Source: Planctomycetota bacterium (GTDB lineage Bacteria; Planctomycetota; Phycisphaerae; Phycisphaerales; UBA1924). Taken from it: DNA of 64,000 nt. Under the pieces are notes generated by a model. It did no database searches. It was not told where the DNA came from and saw only the letters and a list, made by a program, of their open reading frames with translations. The stretch covers positions 310,001 through 374,000 of the forward strand of contig JAFEBP010000014.1 in assembly GCA_018242605.1 (NCBI GenBank), read 5' to 3'. Each line of letters opens with the position of its first letter. Position 1 is the stretch's first letter. The translations under genes were made by a program, and so were the position numbers. This document shows, in pieces, positions 53,539 through 62,537 of the stretch.

Positions 53539-54993
53539 TTAGTGCATCCCGCTTCCGGTCGCCAGGTTCTTGACCAGTTCGCCGACGACCGCCTTCGCGT
53601 CGCCGAACAGCATCCTGGTCTTGTCAAGGAAGTACAACTCATTATCGATGCCTGCGAAGCCCGGGTTCTTGCTGCGCTTCACGCCGTACACCGTCTTGGC
53701 CCTGTCCGCATCGATGATGGGCATGCCGTAGATCGGGCTGTTCTTGTCGTAGCGGGCGCAGGGATTCACGACGTCGTTGGCGCCCAGCACCAGGCACACG
53801 TCGCACTGCGGCATATCGGGGTTGATCTCGTCCATCTCGATCAGGTCCGTGTACGGGATCTCCGCTTCGGCGAGCAGCACGTTCATGTGACCGGGCATAC
53901 GTCCGGCCACCGGGTGGATCGCGAACTTCACGTCTACGCCCCGTTTCTTGAGCTGGTCGTAGAGCTCGCGAACCTTGTGCTGAGCCTGTGCAACCGCCAT
54001 GCCATACCCCGGCACGATCACCACCAGGCTCGACTGGCCCATGATCGCCGCCGCGTCCTCGGGCGTCTCGGACTTGTACGTCTTCTGCTCGCCCCCGACG
54101 GCCTTCTGCTGCACCTGCCCGAACGCGCCGAAGAGCACGTTCGAGAAGGAGCGGTTCATCGCCTTGCACATGATGATCGACAGGATCAGGCCGCTTGAGC
54201 CGTCCAGAGCGCCAGCGGTGATCAGCAGCTTGTTGTCCAGCACGAAGCCCATCGCCACCGCGGCCAGGCCCGCGTACGCGTTCAGGATCGCGATCACCGT
54301 GGGCATGTCGGCCCCGCCGATCGGCATGACCAGCATCCAGCCGAAGTTGAAGGCCAGGAAGACCACGCCCGCGAACATCCACAGGGCGTACGGGCCGGTG
54401 GGGTTGACCACCAGCAGCACGCCCAGGACCACCGCGACGCCGAAGGAGATGAAGTTGACGATGTTCTGGCCCGGGTACACCCACGGACGCTGCGGGATCC
54501 ACTTGACCTCCTGCAGTTTCGCCGCGGCGATGATCGAGCCGGTGAACGTGAGATAGCCCAGCAGCACTTCCAGCACGATGGCGCCCACGCGGAAAGAGGT
54601 CAGGTCCGCCGGCGTGTGCAGGTACCAGTAGAGGAACTTGGCCGTTCCCACCAGCCCCGCCGCCAGGCCGCCGAAGGCGTGAGAGAGGGCCGTTCGCTGC
54701 GGCACCGCCGTCAGCGGCACGTTGCTCAGCCACACGCCGGGTCCCACGGCCAGCGCGATGGGAACGATGATCCACAGATAGCCCGTCACCTCGGGCCGCG
54801 CCCACGTGAAGAGCACGGCAAGCGACATCGCCGCCACCCCGGCGAACACGCCGCGCCGGGCCGTTTTGGGATCGCCCATCCAGTGGATGGAGAAGATGAA
54901 GAGCCCCGCGGCGAGCAGGTAGGCCAGCTCGATCAGCGTGTTGCGGTTGGCTGTGGAGAGAATGTCGCCCAGGAATGCGAAGGAGGTATTCAC
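53539..54993 (-). CDS. pntB: NAD(P) transhydrogenase subunit beta
   Basis: 484 residues: eight to nine membrane helices (about 15-270, including LIELAYLLAAGLFIFSIHWM and IVPIALAVGPGVWLSNVPL) and a cytoplasmic NADP-binding domain III (about 310-484) with IVPGYGMAVAQAQHKVRELY, IHPVAGRMPGHMNVLLAEAE and VLGANDVVNPCARYD. GTG 54993 is chosen because GGGAGG precedes it and it overlaps the pntAB stop as GTGA. The enzyme couples hydride transfer from NADH to NADP with inward proton flow and would set the NADPH/NADH balance for the flavoproteins downstream. Confidence 0.95.
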   Translation of the reverse strand: MNTSFAFLGDILSTANRNTLIELAYLLAAGLFIFSIHWMGDPKTARRGVFAGVAAMSLAVLFTWARPEVTGYLWIIVPIALAVGPGVWLSNVPLTAVPQRTALSHAFGGLAAGLVGTAKFLYWYLHTPADLTSFRVGAIVLEVLLGYLTFTGSIIAAAKLQEVKWIPQRPWVYPGQNIVNFISFGVAVVLGVLLVVNPTGPYALWMFAGVVFLAFNFGWMLVMPIGGADMPTVIAILNAYAGLAAVAMGFVLDNKLLITAGALDGSSGLILSIIMCKAMNRSFSNVLFGAFGQVQQKAVGGEQKTYKSETPEDAAAIMGQSSLVVIVPGYGMAVAQAQHKVRELYDQLKKRGVDVKFAIHPVAGRMPGHMNVLLAEAEIPYTDLIEMDEINPDMPQCDVCLVLGANDVVNPCARYDKNSPIYGMPIIDADRAKTVYGVKRSKNPGFAGIDNELYFLDKTRMLFGDAKAVVGELVKNLATGSGMH

Positions 54994-55391
54994 TTGCCAC
55001 CTCCCGTCGGGGCGTTGAACATCTTGAGCATGCGGTCGGTGATCATGAAGCCCGAGATGATGTTGGTCATCGAGGCGAACAGGGCCACGGCGCCCATCGC
55101 ACGCACCCACACCGGGTAGTGCTCGCCGCCCGCCACGATGATCGCGCCCACCACCGCGATCGCCGAGATCGCGTTGGTGAGCGACATCAGCGGGGTGTGG
55201 AGCAGCCGGCTCACCCGGCGGATCAGCCCGATGCCGATGAACGTCGACAGCATGAACACGAAGAGCATCGAGATCAGGTCAAGCTGCACCGGGCCGTGGG
55301 CGGGCGGGGGGGTATCGACGCCCTGGGCGCACGCCACGGACGCCAGCAGGGCCGGCGTGAGCATGCAAGCGGTTCTGGAGAATCGGGTCAT
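54990..55391 (-). CDS. pntAB: NAD(P) transhydrogenase membrane subunit (alpha part 2)
   Basis: 133 residues. The membrane part of the split alpha subunit: helices in LDLISMLFVFMLSTFIGIGL, LTNAISAIAVVGAIIVAGG and AMGAVALFASMTNIISGFMI. Unusually the protein begins with what looks like a cleavable signal peptide (MTRFSRTACMLTPALLASVACAQ) before the first helix. The start at 55391 has GAGGACACC. Three-gene transhydrogenases (pntAA, pntAB, pntB) occur in Rhodospirillum and many other bacteria. Confidence 0.92.
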   Translation of the reverse strand: MTRFSRTACMLTPALLASVACAQGVDTPPPAHGPVQLDLISMLFVFMLSTFIGIGLIRRVSRLLHTPLMSLTNAISAIAVVGAIIVAGGEHYPVWVRAMGAVALFASMTNIISGFMITDRMLKMFNAPTGGGK

Positions 55392-55447
55392 GGTGTCCTC
55401 GCGAAAAAAGTCTGTAGGGAAAGAACGCGACGCCGGGCCCGGGGCCG

Positions 55448-56602
55448 TCAGCCGCCCGCGGCCGCGATCGCCTCTTTCGTCTTGGCGTGCAGGATCTCGC
55501 CGCCGTGCGTGATGGCGGCGCCCTTGATGATCTCGTCGTTCATGTCGAGGTTGAACTTCTTGTCCTTCCAGAAGGCCATGAGGAAGTTCAGCATGTTCCT
55601 GGACCACAGCGTGCTGGCGTCCGCCGGCATCGAGCTGGGCAGGTTCAGCGGGGCCACGACCTTCACGCCGTTCTCGACGATCGTCGAGCCGGGCTTGGAA
55701 AGTTCGCAGTTGCCCCCGCCCTCCGCCGCCAGGTCGACGATGACCGAGCCCGGCCGCATCTTGCGGACGATGTCCCCGCTGATGAGCTTGGGCGCGAACA
55801 CGCCGCCGATCAGGGCGGTGGTCACGACCATGTCGGAGATCGCGCACTGCTCGGCGAGCATCTGGCTCTGCCGGGCCTTGTCCTCTGCGGAAAGCTCCTT
55901 GGCGTATCCGCCGCCGGCCGCCGCGCTCTGCTTGAGTTCGATGCCGACATACTTGGCGCCCACGCTCTCGATCTGCTCCTTCACCTCCGGACGCACGTCG
56001 GTCGCGAAGACCTGCGCGCCAAGACGGCGGGCGGTCGCGATGGCCTGCAGCCCCGCGACGCCCGCCCCGATGACGAAGACCTTGGCCGGGAAGATCGTTC
56101 CCGCGGCGGTCATGAACATGGGGCAGTACCGCGCCAGTTCGACCGCGCCCAGGAGAACGCCCTTGTACCCGGCGATGTTGGCCATGGAGGAAAGCGTGTC
56201 CATCGCCTGCGCACGCGTCGTGCGGGGGATGGCGTCTGTTGAAAATGCCGTGACCTTGCGGCCCGCCAGGGCTTTCATCAGCCCGGGGTTGCGGGCGGGC
56301 ATGAGCGACGCCAGGAGCATCTGCCCCTCGTGCATCATCCCCACCTCGTCGCGGCCGCCGCCCGACCAGCCCGGCACGCCCACCTTGATGAGCATGTCGG
56401 CCTCGGCGAGAATCTTGGCCGGGTCAGGGGAAACGACGGCGCCCGCCGCGGCGTACGCCTCGTCGGAGAAGAACGCGGTCGTGCCGCATCCCGACTCGAC
56501 CGTAATGGAAAACCCGGCAGCGGTGAGTTTCTTCACCGACTCGGGAACCAAAGCCACCCGTCGCTCCGACTCCAACGCTTCCCGCAATACCGCGAGTTTC
56601 AT
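55448..56602 (-). CDS. pntAA: NAD(P) transhydrogenase NAD-binding subunit (alpha part 1)
   Basis: The 384-residue soluble NAD(H) subunit (domain I), alanine-dehydrogenase-like. It has ESERRVALVPESVKKLTAAG at the N-terminus, RAQAMDTLSSMANIAGYKGV, the dinucleotide fold VIGAGVAGLQAIATARRLGA near residue 174, then TDVRPEVKEQIESVGAKYV and the domain II closing region. First gene of the twelve-gene redox run; pntAB follows after 56 bp. Upstream lies a candidate promoter with two TTGACAA boxes. Confidence 0.95.
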   Translation of the reverse strand: MKLAVLREALESERRVALVPESVKKLTAAGFSITVESGCGTTAFFSDEAYAAAGAVVSPDPAKILAEADMLIKVGVPGWSGGGRDEVGMMHEGQMLLASLMPARNPGLMKALAGRKVTAFSTDAIPRTTRAQAMDTLSSMANIAGYKGVLLGAVELARYCPMFMTAAGTIFPAKVFVIGAGVAGLQAIATARRLGAQVFATDVRPEVKEQIESVGAKYVGIELKQSAAAGGGYAKELSAEDKARQSQMLAEQCAISDMVVTTALIGGVFAPKLISGDIVRKMRPGSVIVDLAAEGGGNCELSKPGSTIVENGVKVVAPLNLPSSMPADASTLWSRNMLNFLMAFWKDKKFNLDMNDEIIKGAAITHGGEILHAKTKEAIAAAGG

Positions 56603-56680
56603 GTGCGCCTCGCTGACCGGCTTTGTTGCGTACGCGACTGTCGGGGGTCACGGCGATCCGACAAACCCGTACTCGTTGCT

Positions 56681-56734
56681 AGTGTACCTGTGGATACCCG
56701 TCGCTTGTCAAATGCAGGCAGTTCATTTGTCAAA
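56681..56734 (-). promoter_or_regulatory. Candidate promoter/regulatory boxes of the redox operon
   Basis: On the minus strand TTTGACAA occurs twice, 22 bp apart (56705-56712 and 56727-56734). The proximal one is 19 bp from TACACT (56681-56686), a passable -10. The 22-bp period (two helical turns) would also suit an activator or repressor site. About 80 bp upstream of the pntAA start. Prediction only. Confidence 0.4.
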
Positions 56735-57244
56735 GAAACACCAGATTCACGTCTGCAATCAGCGTACCGCGCCGAATGTTGCAAAAAACGAACGATCGGA
56801 GTGCAAACGCTCCCACGGATTAGACTCCCGCCCGTTCCCGGTTTCGCAGATCTGAGAATCAAATGCGGGCATTCCAGCCGCGATTCCTCTGCGTTCCATC
56901 ACTCCGAGCCCGCCGAAATCCGTTGATGCGAGTCATTCTCAGCGACGCTCGCCGCATGTCGCAAACTCGCCGCGCTCGTTCGGCGGCGTCGGGAGCCGAA
57001 CGGCGCTGTTCAGCGGCCTCGTTCGCCATCTGTGGGCATTCGCGCCGGACCGGGTTTCCCACACTTTGGAAAGTCCTTCGCAAAGTCGGGCGAGGCCTCG
57101 GAAGCCGCGCCGCTCGTTGCGCAACATGTGTACCGAATACGAACAGGCGCCCGTTCCGGGCATGCGGACTCCGCGAGTGACCGACAGGCACAACCGCAGC
57201 CCTTCATCGGTCTCAATCGATTCACACCCTGCTTTGTAATCGCT
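56735..57244. other. Intergenic region, no gene seen
   Basis: Between the redox operon promoter and the terminator of the phosphoesterase gene. Several short overlapping open frames on both strands are arginine/serine-rich, lack ribosome-binding sites and resemble no family. Nothing else is recognised. Confidence 0.5.
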
Positions 57245-57290
57245 CAAAAAGAACACCGCCGCCCGTTCTCTGGGCGGCGGCGTCTGTGTT
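57245..57290 (-). terminator. Rho-independent terminator of the phosphoesterase gene
   Basis: Minus-strand hairpin ACGCCGCCGCCC / GGGCGGCGGTGT around AGAGAAC, followed by TCTTTTTGAGC. It lies about 75 bp after the stop at 57366. Confidence 0.82.
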
Positions 57291-57365
57291 CGTCCGCCGC
57301 GGCGGTCTCAATGACCCCTCGGCAGCTATCAAGATGTCAGCACTTCGCACGCGCGGCCGCGTGCC

Positions 57366-59195
57366 TCAGCATCCGTGTTCCCAGTGAATGTAGAAGGACT
57401 CAACGTCCGAACCATCAACGCCGCCGTCCGCGTTGACGTCCGCGGCCGGCGCACCAATCTCCCAGTCCGCGAAGAAGGTCTGAACGTCCGAGCCGTCCAC
57501 GCCACCGTCGCAGTTGTAGTCGCCCACGCACACCATGAGCATCGCGGCGTCGGAAACAACCGTATCGCACGCGTTGCTCACCACGCAGTCGTAGAGGCCT
57601 TCCTCCGCGATCGTGGCGTTGGTGATCGTCAGCGTCGGGCTGTCGGTGCCCTCGATGGGCACGCCGTCGTGCCGCCACCAGTAGGTCAGCGACGATCCCG
57701 AGGCGACGATACTGAAGGAGGCCCCTGCGCCCAGACAGGTGGATGCAGGCGCCGGCTGCGTCTCGATCGCCGGGCATGTAGGAGACAGCGAATAGGTCAC
57801 GTCCAGGCGCGGCCGGTCGCCGATCGTGCTGCCCTCCGAAGACGGCGTGCGCCAGTCGTCGCCGAGCGCGCCGGTCAGCACCCAGCCCAGATTCGTTTCG
57901 AGGCCCGAGGCCCATCGCTGCAGAGTGTCGCTCACATCAAAGACAGATGTGGCGGCGATCGATCTCGGCAACACAGTGAAGTCAGGATCGATCGCCGCCT
58001 CGACCCCGTCGGTGCTGATGCCGCCGGAAAGGGAGTTCCATGTGGAAGCACCGCTCCACGGCACGGCCAGCCGGTGCGCGGAGACCGGTGTGGGGCACGC
58101 CTCCGCCGCGGCGATGCGTGTGTAGAGCAGCAGTTTCGCCGAGACGATCGTCGCCCCGGGCGGGATCTGACCCGCCTGGGCGCCGATGATCGAATCGAAG
58201 CGGATCAGCGTCTGGACCGCGCCGTTGCCGGCCACGTTCAGCCACTGGTCGCTGCCGTAGGAAGTGCCGGGGTTCGCCGAGTCAATGCGCGTATCGACGA
58301 CCCCTGTATAGCCGCCCGTGCCCTGCCTGAACGACAGCGACACCGTCGCGGGATCCGTGACCATCGCGCCAACGATCCGCCGAACGTTCGCGGCCTCGCC
58401 CGCGTGCGTGGTGCCGAACATGTCCTCGATGGTGCGCAGCACGTTGTGGTGCGTCCATGTGGACGACACCACCCCCTGCCGGACCATCGGGCCGTAGAAG
58501 ATCATCGGGATGCGATTGCGTTCGCCGCCGTTGTCCTCGTCCCAAGTGATGATCAGCAGGCTGTCGTTGTTCATCGCCCAGTCCGCGTACGGAGCGATGT
58601 GCGTGGCCAGCCACGCGTCGGCCTCCTCCACCGAGCCGCTGTGCATGTCGTTGAACTGGTCCGGCACCACCAGCGAGAAGTGGGGCAGTTGCGAGAAGTC
58701 AGTCGGGAACGCCGTGAACGGCTTGTTGTGCGTCGGACCGTACTGATTCGTGCCCGGTGTGCTCGATTGCCACTCGACAATCGGGTTGTGCTTGCGGTCG
58801 TAGTACCCCACGCGGTTGATCGTCGAGCCTTCCGAGGGGAGCCCCTCGGAATAGCAGGCGAACGTCATGCCCTTGAGCAGCAGCTCCGCGCCCAGGTTGG
58901 GAGTGGTCCACGGCACACCCGCCGGTGGCACGTTGTCGTCGATCACTCCCTGCGGCGATCCCGAGTAGAAAGTGATGTAGTTGGGCTGGCTGGGGTGGTT
59001 GATGCCGTACATCGAGGTGAACAGCGCGCCGTTGGCCGCGAGCTGGTTGATGTACGGCGCCGCAGTTGACCCGATGATCTGCGAGTACGAGTGGTTCTCC
59101 TCGAAGACGACGACGATGTGCTTCGGCGGCGCCGCAGCCGAGCCCGCGGCCATCACCAGCAGTGCGGTCACGAAGATCCGAGAGTTGATGTTCAA
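57366..59195 (-). CDS. Secreted phosphoesterase with DNRLRE, Ig-like and dockerin-like domains
   Basis: 609 residues. Signal peptide MNINSRIFVTALLVMAAGSA, then a phosphoesterase domain (about 24-290; the fold of bacterial phospholipase C and acid phosphatases) with HIVVVFEENHSYSQIIG, TWDEDNGGERNRIPMIFYGP and HNVLRTIEDMFGT. A DNRLRE beta-sandwich follows (about 300-465; RFDSIIGAQAG, VFDVSDTLQRWASG), then an Ig-like domain (470-555; ASFSIVASGSSLTYWWRHDG) and a dockerin-like pair (DYNCDGGVDGSDV, DVNADGGVDGSDV). It starts at TTG 59195 with AAGGTG upstream. Substrate (phospholipid or phosphomonoester) undetermined. Confidence 0.85.
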   Translation of the reverse strand: MNINSRIFVTALLVMAAGSAAAPPKHIVVVFEENHSYSQIIGSTAAPYINQLAANGALFTSMYGINHPSQPNYITFYSGSPQGVIDDNVPPAGVPWTTPNLGAELLLKGMTFACYSEGLPSEGSTINRVGYYDRKHNPIVEWQSSTPGTNQYGPTHNKPFTAFPTDFSQLPHFSLVVPDQFNDMHSGSVEEADAWLATHIAPYADWAMNNDSLLIITWDEDNGGERNRIPMIFYGPMVRQGVVSSTWTHHNVLRTIEDMFGTTHAGEAANVRRIVGAMVTDPATVSLSFRQGTGGYTGVVDTRIDSANPGTSYGSDQWLNVAGNGAVQTLIRFDSIIGAQAGQIPPGATIVSAKLLLYTRIAAAEACPTPVSAHRLAVPWSGASTWNSLSGGISTDGVEAAIDPDFTVLPRSIAATSVFDVSDTLQRWASGLETNLGWVLTGALGDDWRTPSSEGSTIGDRPRLDVTYSLSPTCPAIETQPAPASTCLGAGASFSIVASGSSLTYWWRHDGVPIEGTDSPTLTITNATIAEEGLYDCVVSNACDTVVSDAAMLMVCVGDYNCDGGVDGSDVQTFFADWEIGAPAADVNADGGVDGSDVESFYIHWEHGC

Positions 59196-59236
59196 GTGTC
59201 ACCTTGCTTTCTGTGTGGGCACGAGCCCGCCGCGGC

Positions 59237-61795
59237 TCAGCCCGCGACGCACGCACCGCTTTCCCATGCGACGAAGAACGCCCCGACATCCTGTCCGTCC
59301 ACGCCGCCGTCGCCGTTGAAGTCGCCCGACTCGGCGCCGGTCTCCCAGGTGGAGAAGAACGCCTGCACGTCGGAACCGTCGATGCCGCCGTCCTTGTTGA
59401 AATCGCCGGATCGCACGAAGCGAGCCGTAATGGTCATGTCGGCGGTGGGCGTGAAGTCGGCGATGGTGGTCCCGCCCGCAACGCCGTCGAACCCGTCGCC
59501 GCAGTAGCCCGGCGCGGGCTCCAGCACCGCCGTGAGGGGCACGCCGATCCAGTACACGCCCGTCCACGGGAGCTGGGCGGTGGCCAGGTTGAGCGTGTTC
59601 AGCCGCACAACGCCACATTCTGGCGTGGGATTGTCCACGGTGACCGCCGCGGTCCCGGCGAGCTGGTAGTTCTGCACGATGTGGCCGCGCAGGTTGTTGT
59701 TGCGGTTCTGAAGGAAGGTCTGGACCTCGTTCACGTAGTTGTTCCAGATGGTCAGCGTCAACGGGAGGCCCCAGCGGTTGATGTGCTCGGGCATCTCGGG
59801 GTTGAGCTCCTGCCTGATCTTGCCCAACTCCGCCAGCGTGCGCGGGGTGTCGAAGTGCCAGTTGATCATGTCGGCGATGCGAACCAGGAAGCGGTTCCTG
59901 GCTCCTTCGTTCACCATGATGTCACGGAAGATCTCGGTCGCCCACGTGTTGTCGGAGAGGATGCGCGCCACCGTGTCGGCCTCGGCGTTCGAGCCGGCCG
60001 TCCAGCCCATGCTCTGGTCAACGTCGTATAGGTTCCACTGCCAGCGGCCCTCCGGAGTGCGGGGCCGCCAATAGCGCGTGTTGCCCGCGGGCCAGTCGGT
60101 GTTTCCGCACCACAGCTCAGCCGACATGTACGTGAAGAAGTTGTCCACGTCCATCATGCGTTCCAGCGCGTCCATGTTCTCCTGCGACGCCAGGCTGTTG
60201 TGCTCGAGGAAGTCGATCATCGCAACGTAATGGACGTTGTCGCCCTCGGAGATGTTGAACGCCATCCGGCCGTCGCCCTCCAGGATGTCCACGTTGTCCG
60301 GGTCGGCCCCGTGGTGGTACTGCACGTAGTACTTGTCGAACCGCTCGCGAGCGCCGTGGATACCCCAGAACTCGCCGTCCACGAACACCACCGCGAACCG
60401 AGACGCCAGCGTGTCGATCTCGGAGGTGTACATCAGCCGCGCCATCAGGTCGTCGCGGCAGTAGGCGTGCCAGTTGTCCTGGCCGGAGTTGCGAAGCAGC
60501 ATGCGGCGCATCACCGGCGGGGCCTTGTCGCCGAACACAGGGTAGTTGATGTACGTCGAGTTCCCCGTGCCGCTATCGCCGTAGATCCGCATCGTCTTCT
60601 CGGGCCACGCACGCGTGTAACCACCGTGCAGCCGGATGCCGATGTTCTGCGAGAATGCCACCGCGCCGTTGGTCTCGAAGAACTCGATGTGACCCGGGCG
60701 CTCCCACTCCGGGCCCTCCTGCGTGTAGTTCGCGGGCCGCGTGATCCACGAACTCCCGGGCACGTATTGCTCGTCGTAGATCCGCCCGGGCACGTAGATG
60801 CCCGTGTCGTAGTCGAACAGGTTCGCCGGATCGGTCACCACCGAGACCACCGGCATCGTGTACCGCTGGTTCAGGCTCGGGGTCACGATGTACGTACCCG
60901 TCACGATGCCGCTGGGCTCCGCGTTGGGCCGCACTGCGATGGCCCGAACCACTGTCGCCTTGAACACCTCAGACCGCGGCGGCCACCAGAACTCCGGCGG
61001 GCTCGTGCGGATCGTGCTATAGACGTTCGGATCCCCGGCCCGCGAGTGGATGGTGATCGGGCCCGTATACAGCGTCGAAGCGGTGGTGGGATTCGAGCCG
61101 TCCAGCGTGTAGTAGATCGTCGCGTTCCCCAGCGACGGCGACAGTCCCAGGGTGATCGAACCGGCGTAATACCCCGCGGCCTGAGACATCACCGGCGGCA
61201 GCGTCACCGCGATGTCACCCATGGTGTGCGTCCCCGGGTTGCCCACGTCGTTGCCCACGGAATGCCAGCTCCCCTGCACGTCCAGGTCCGCCGAGAGGCG
61301 CCACTGGTGAATGTCATTGACCCCCAGGCCCGCCTGCATGCACCACGCGCTGAAGTTGCGTGTGCGCACCGTGCCGGGGATCGTGTCATCGCCGAACGTC
61401 AGGCGATCAACCAGCGCCCCGGTGCTGTCGTAAATATTGATCTCGTCGCTGCGACCCAGGTTGCCCCCGCCCCCCGTGTTGCCCAGACCGCCCAGGAGCT
61501 TCGTGGTGGGCTGCAGGTTCCACTTCGCTCGAAACGTCGTCGCCACTGATTCCGTGAAGACCGCGGACTCTCCCGGAGAGAGCAGGCCGAAGCCGCCGAG
61601 ACTGAAGTCCCCCGGGTGCCGGGCCGAGTCCGAGTAGCTCCAGCCGGTCAGGTCCACCGTCGCCGGTCCGGTATTGGTGATTTCAACGAACTCGCCGTCC
61701 GTGCCGCTGTACATGAACTCGGTGATGCGGACCTGCGACAGCGCAGCCGACGCGACCGACGCGACGCCCGCGAGAGCAATGATTCGACGAAGCAT
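59237..61795 (-). CDS. Secreted lamin-tail/CotH-kinase-like protein with dockerin-like C-terminus
   Basis: 852 residues. Signal peptide, then a lamin-tail domain (about 22-135; VRITEFMYSGTDGEFVEITN, GWSYSD), a chitobiase/Fn3-like C-terminal-type domain (220-300; TIYYTLDGSNPTTAS), and a CotH kinase-like domain (about 330-660) with IRLHGGYTRAWPEKTMRIYG, WGIHGARERFDKYYV and WNLYDVDQSMGW containing the D-x-D. A small domain (710-790) precedes the dockerin-like pair DFNKDGGIDGSDV and DFNGDGGVDGQDV. CotH proteins are atypical protein kinases of secreted or spore-coat proteins; whether this one is active is untested. ATG 61795 with AAAGGGG upstream. Confidence 0.87.
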   Translation of the reverse strand: MLRRIIALAGVASVASAALSQVRITEFMYSGTDGEFVEITNTGPATVDLTGWSYSDSARHPGDFSLGGFGLLSPGESAVFTESVATTFRAKWNLQPTTKLLGGLGNTGGGGNLGRSDEINIYDSTGALVDRLTFGDDTIPGTVRTRNFSAWCMQAGLGVNDIHQWRLSADLDVQGSWHSVGNDVGNPGTHTMGDIAVTLPPVMSQAAGYYAGSITLGLSPSLGNATIYYTLDGSNPTTASTLYTGPITIHSRAGDPNVYSTIRTSPPEFWWPPRSEVFKATVVRAIAVRPNAEPSGIVTGTYIVTPSLNQRYTMPVVSVVTDPANLFDYDTGIYVPGRIYDEQYVPGSSWITRPANYTQEGPEWERPGHIEFFETNGAVAFSQNIGIRLHGGYTRAWPEKTMRIYGDSGTGNSTYINYPVFGDKAPPVMRRMLLRNSGQDNWHAYCRDDLMARLMYTSEIDTLASRFAVVFVDGEFWGIHGARERFDKYYVQYHHGADPDNVDILEGDGRMAFNISEGDNVHYVAMIDFLEHNSLASQENMDALERMMDVDNFFTYMSAELWCGNTDWPAGNTRYWRPRTPEGRWQWNLYDVDQSMGWTAGSNAEADTVARILSDNTWATEIFRDIMVNEGARNRFLVRIADMINWHFDTPRTLAELGKIRQELNPEMPEHINRWGLPLTLTIWNNYVNEVQTFLQNRNNNLRGHIVQNYQLAGTAAVTVDNPTPECGVVRLNTLNLATAQLPWTGVYWIGVPLTAVLEPAPGYCGDGFDGVAGGTTIADFTPTADMTITARFVRSGDFNKDGGIDGSDVQAFFSTWETGAESGDFNGDGGVDGQDVGAFFVAWESGACVAG

Positions 61796-62447
61796 TGAAG
61801 GCCCCTTTCCCGTGAGGGAGTGGGAGCACGCCCGGCCAAGGATCCATGTGCTTGCGATTCTCCCGGTCGGCCGCGCCCGTGATATTCAACTCGCATGCGA
61901 ACAAACCGCGCAAGCGCGTGCGAGTATGGGGCATTTTAAACAACGCAACGCTACATTCAATACGCCGTGTAATGGTGCCCTCACGCGCACCGCGGAGATT
62001 TGCGGGTTTTAGACGGTTCATGTACGCGCCGCTCGGCGCGACTTGCGCCGGACGCGGCTGCACACGGGTCCGATGTTGAACGCAGTCAGCGGTCGCTTGT
62101 CGGCCCCGACTGCCGCGAATGGTCCAGACTGCACATCGACAAAAACGCCTGAAATGACAGCAGTTTAGTCCCACTCGATCACGCTAACCCTTGACAACCG
62201 CTGCCGGCCTCGGACTCCCTCGCGGCGTCGAAGCCGGCGAAAACCTCGCGATCGCTCGGCGGACGCGGGGGCAGTCCTGTTCGGTGCGATCAATGACGCG
62301 GCCCTTGAGTGAGCAACCAGATCGGGGAAATTTCCTTGCGCACTCCGGCACTCCAGCGCGGTACTGTCAATATGAGAAATGCGAGGAGTTATTACCTCGC
62401 GTTCGTGATATTGCAATGGCGCCGAAAGAGGCGCACCGCGGCACCAT
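61796..62447. other. Intergenic region, no gene seen
   Basis: Between the CotH gene and the terminator of the Ig-like gene. It contains a candidate promoter (listed). Short frames on both strands have no family features. The stretch around 61930-62000 is clearly AT-richer than the genes, as expected for a promoter region. Confidence 0.5.
61933..61960 (-). promoter_or_regulatory. Candidate promoter of the CotH-like gene
   Basis: Minus strand: TTGAAT (61955-61960), a 16-bp spacer and TAAAAT (61933-61938). About 140 bp upstream of the ATG at 61795, in a local AT-rich patch. Prediction by eye. Confidence 0.35.
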
Positions 62448-62488
62448 GAAAAAGCCCCGCGAGCGGCCTTGACGGCTGCCGGCGGGGC
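62448..62488 (-). terminator. Rho-independent terminator of the Ig-like gene
   Basis: Minus-strand stem GCCCCGC/GCGGGGC (outer arms 62454-62460 and 62482-62488, with partial inner pairing) followed by TTTTTCATGG. It lies 50 bp after the stop at 62538. Confidence 0.75.
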
Positions 62489-62537
62489 GATGTGGGTTTT
62501 CAGTGCAAATGCGGGCGTGGGCGCCGCGTCGATGTCT

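Noticed and set aside
56859..57256. Several overlapping frames on both strands upstream of the redox operon
   Set aside because: Arg/Ser-rich, no ribosome-binding sites, no family resemblance.
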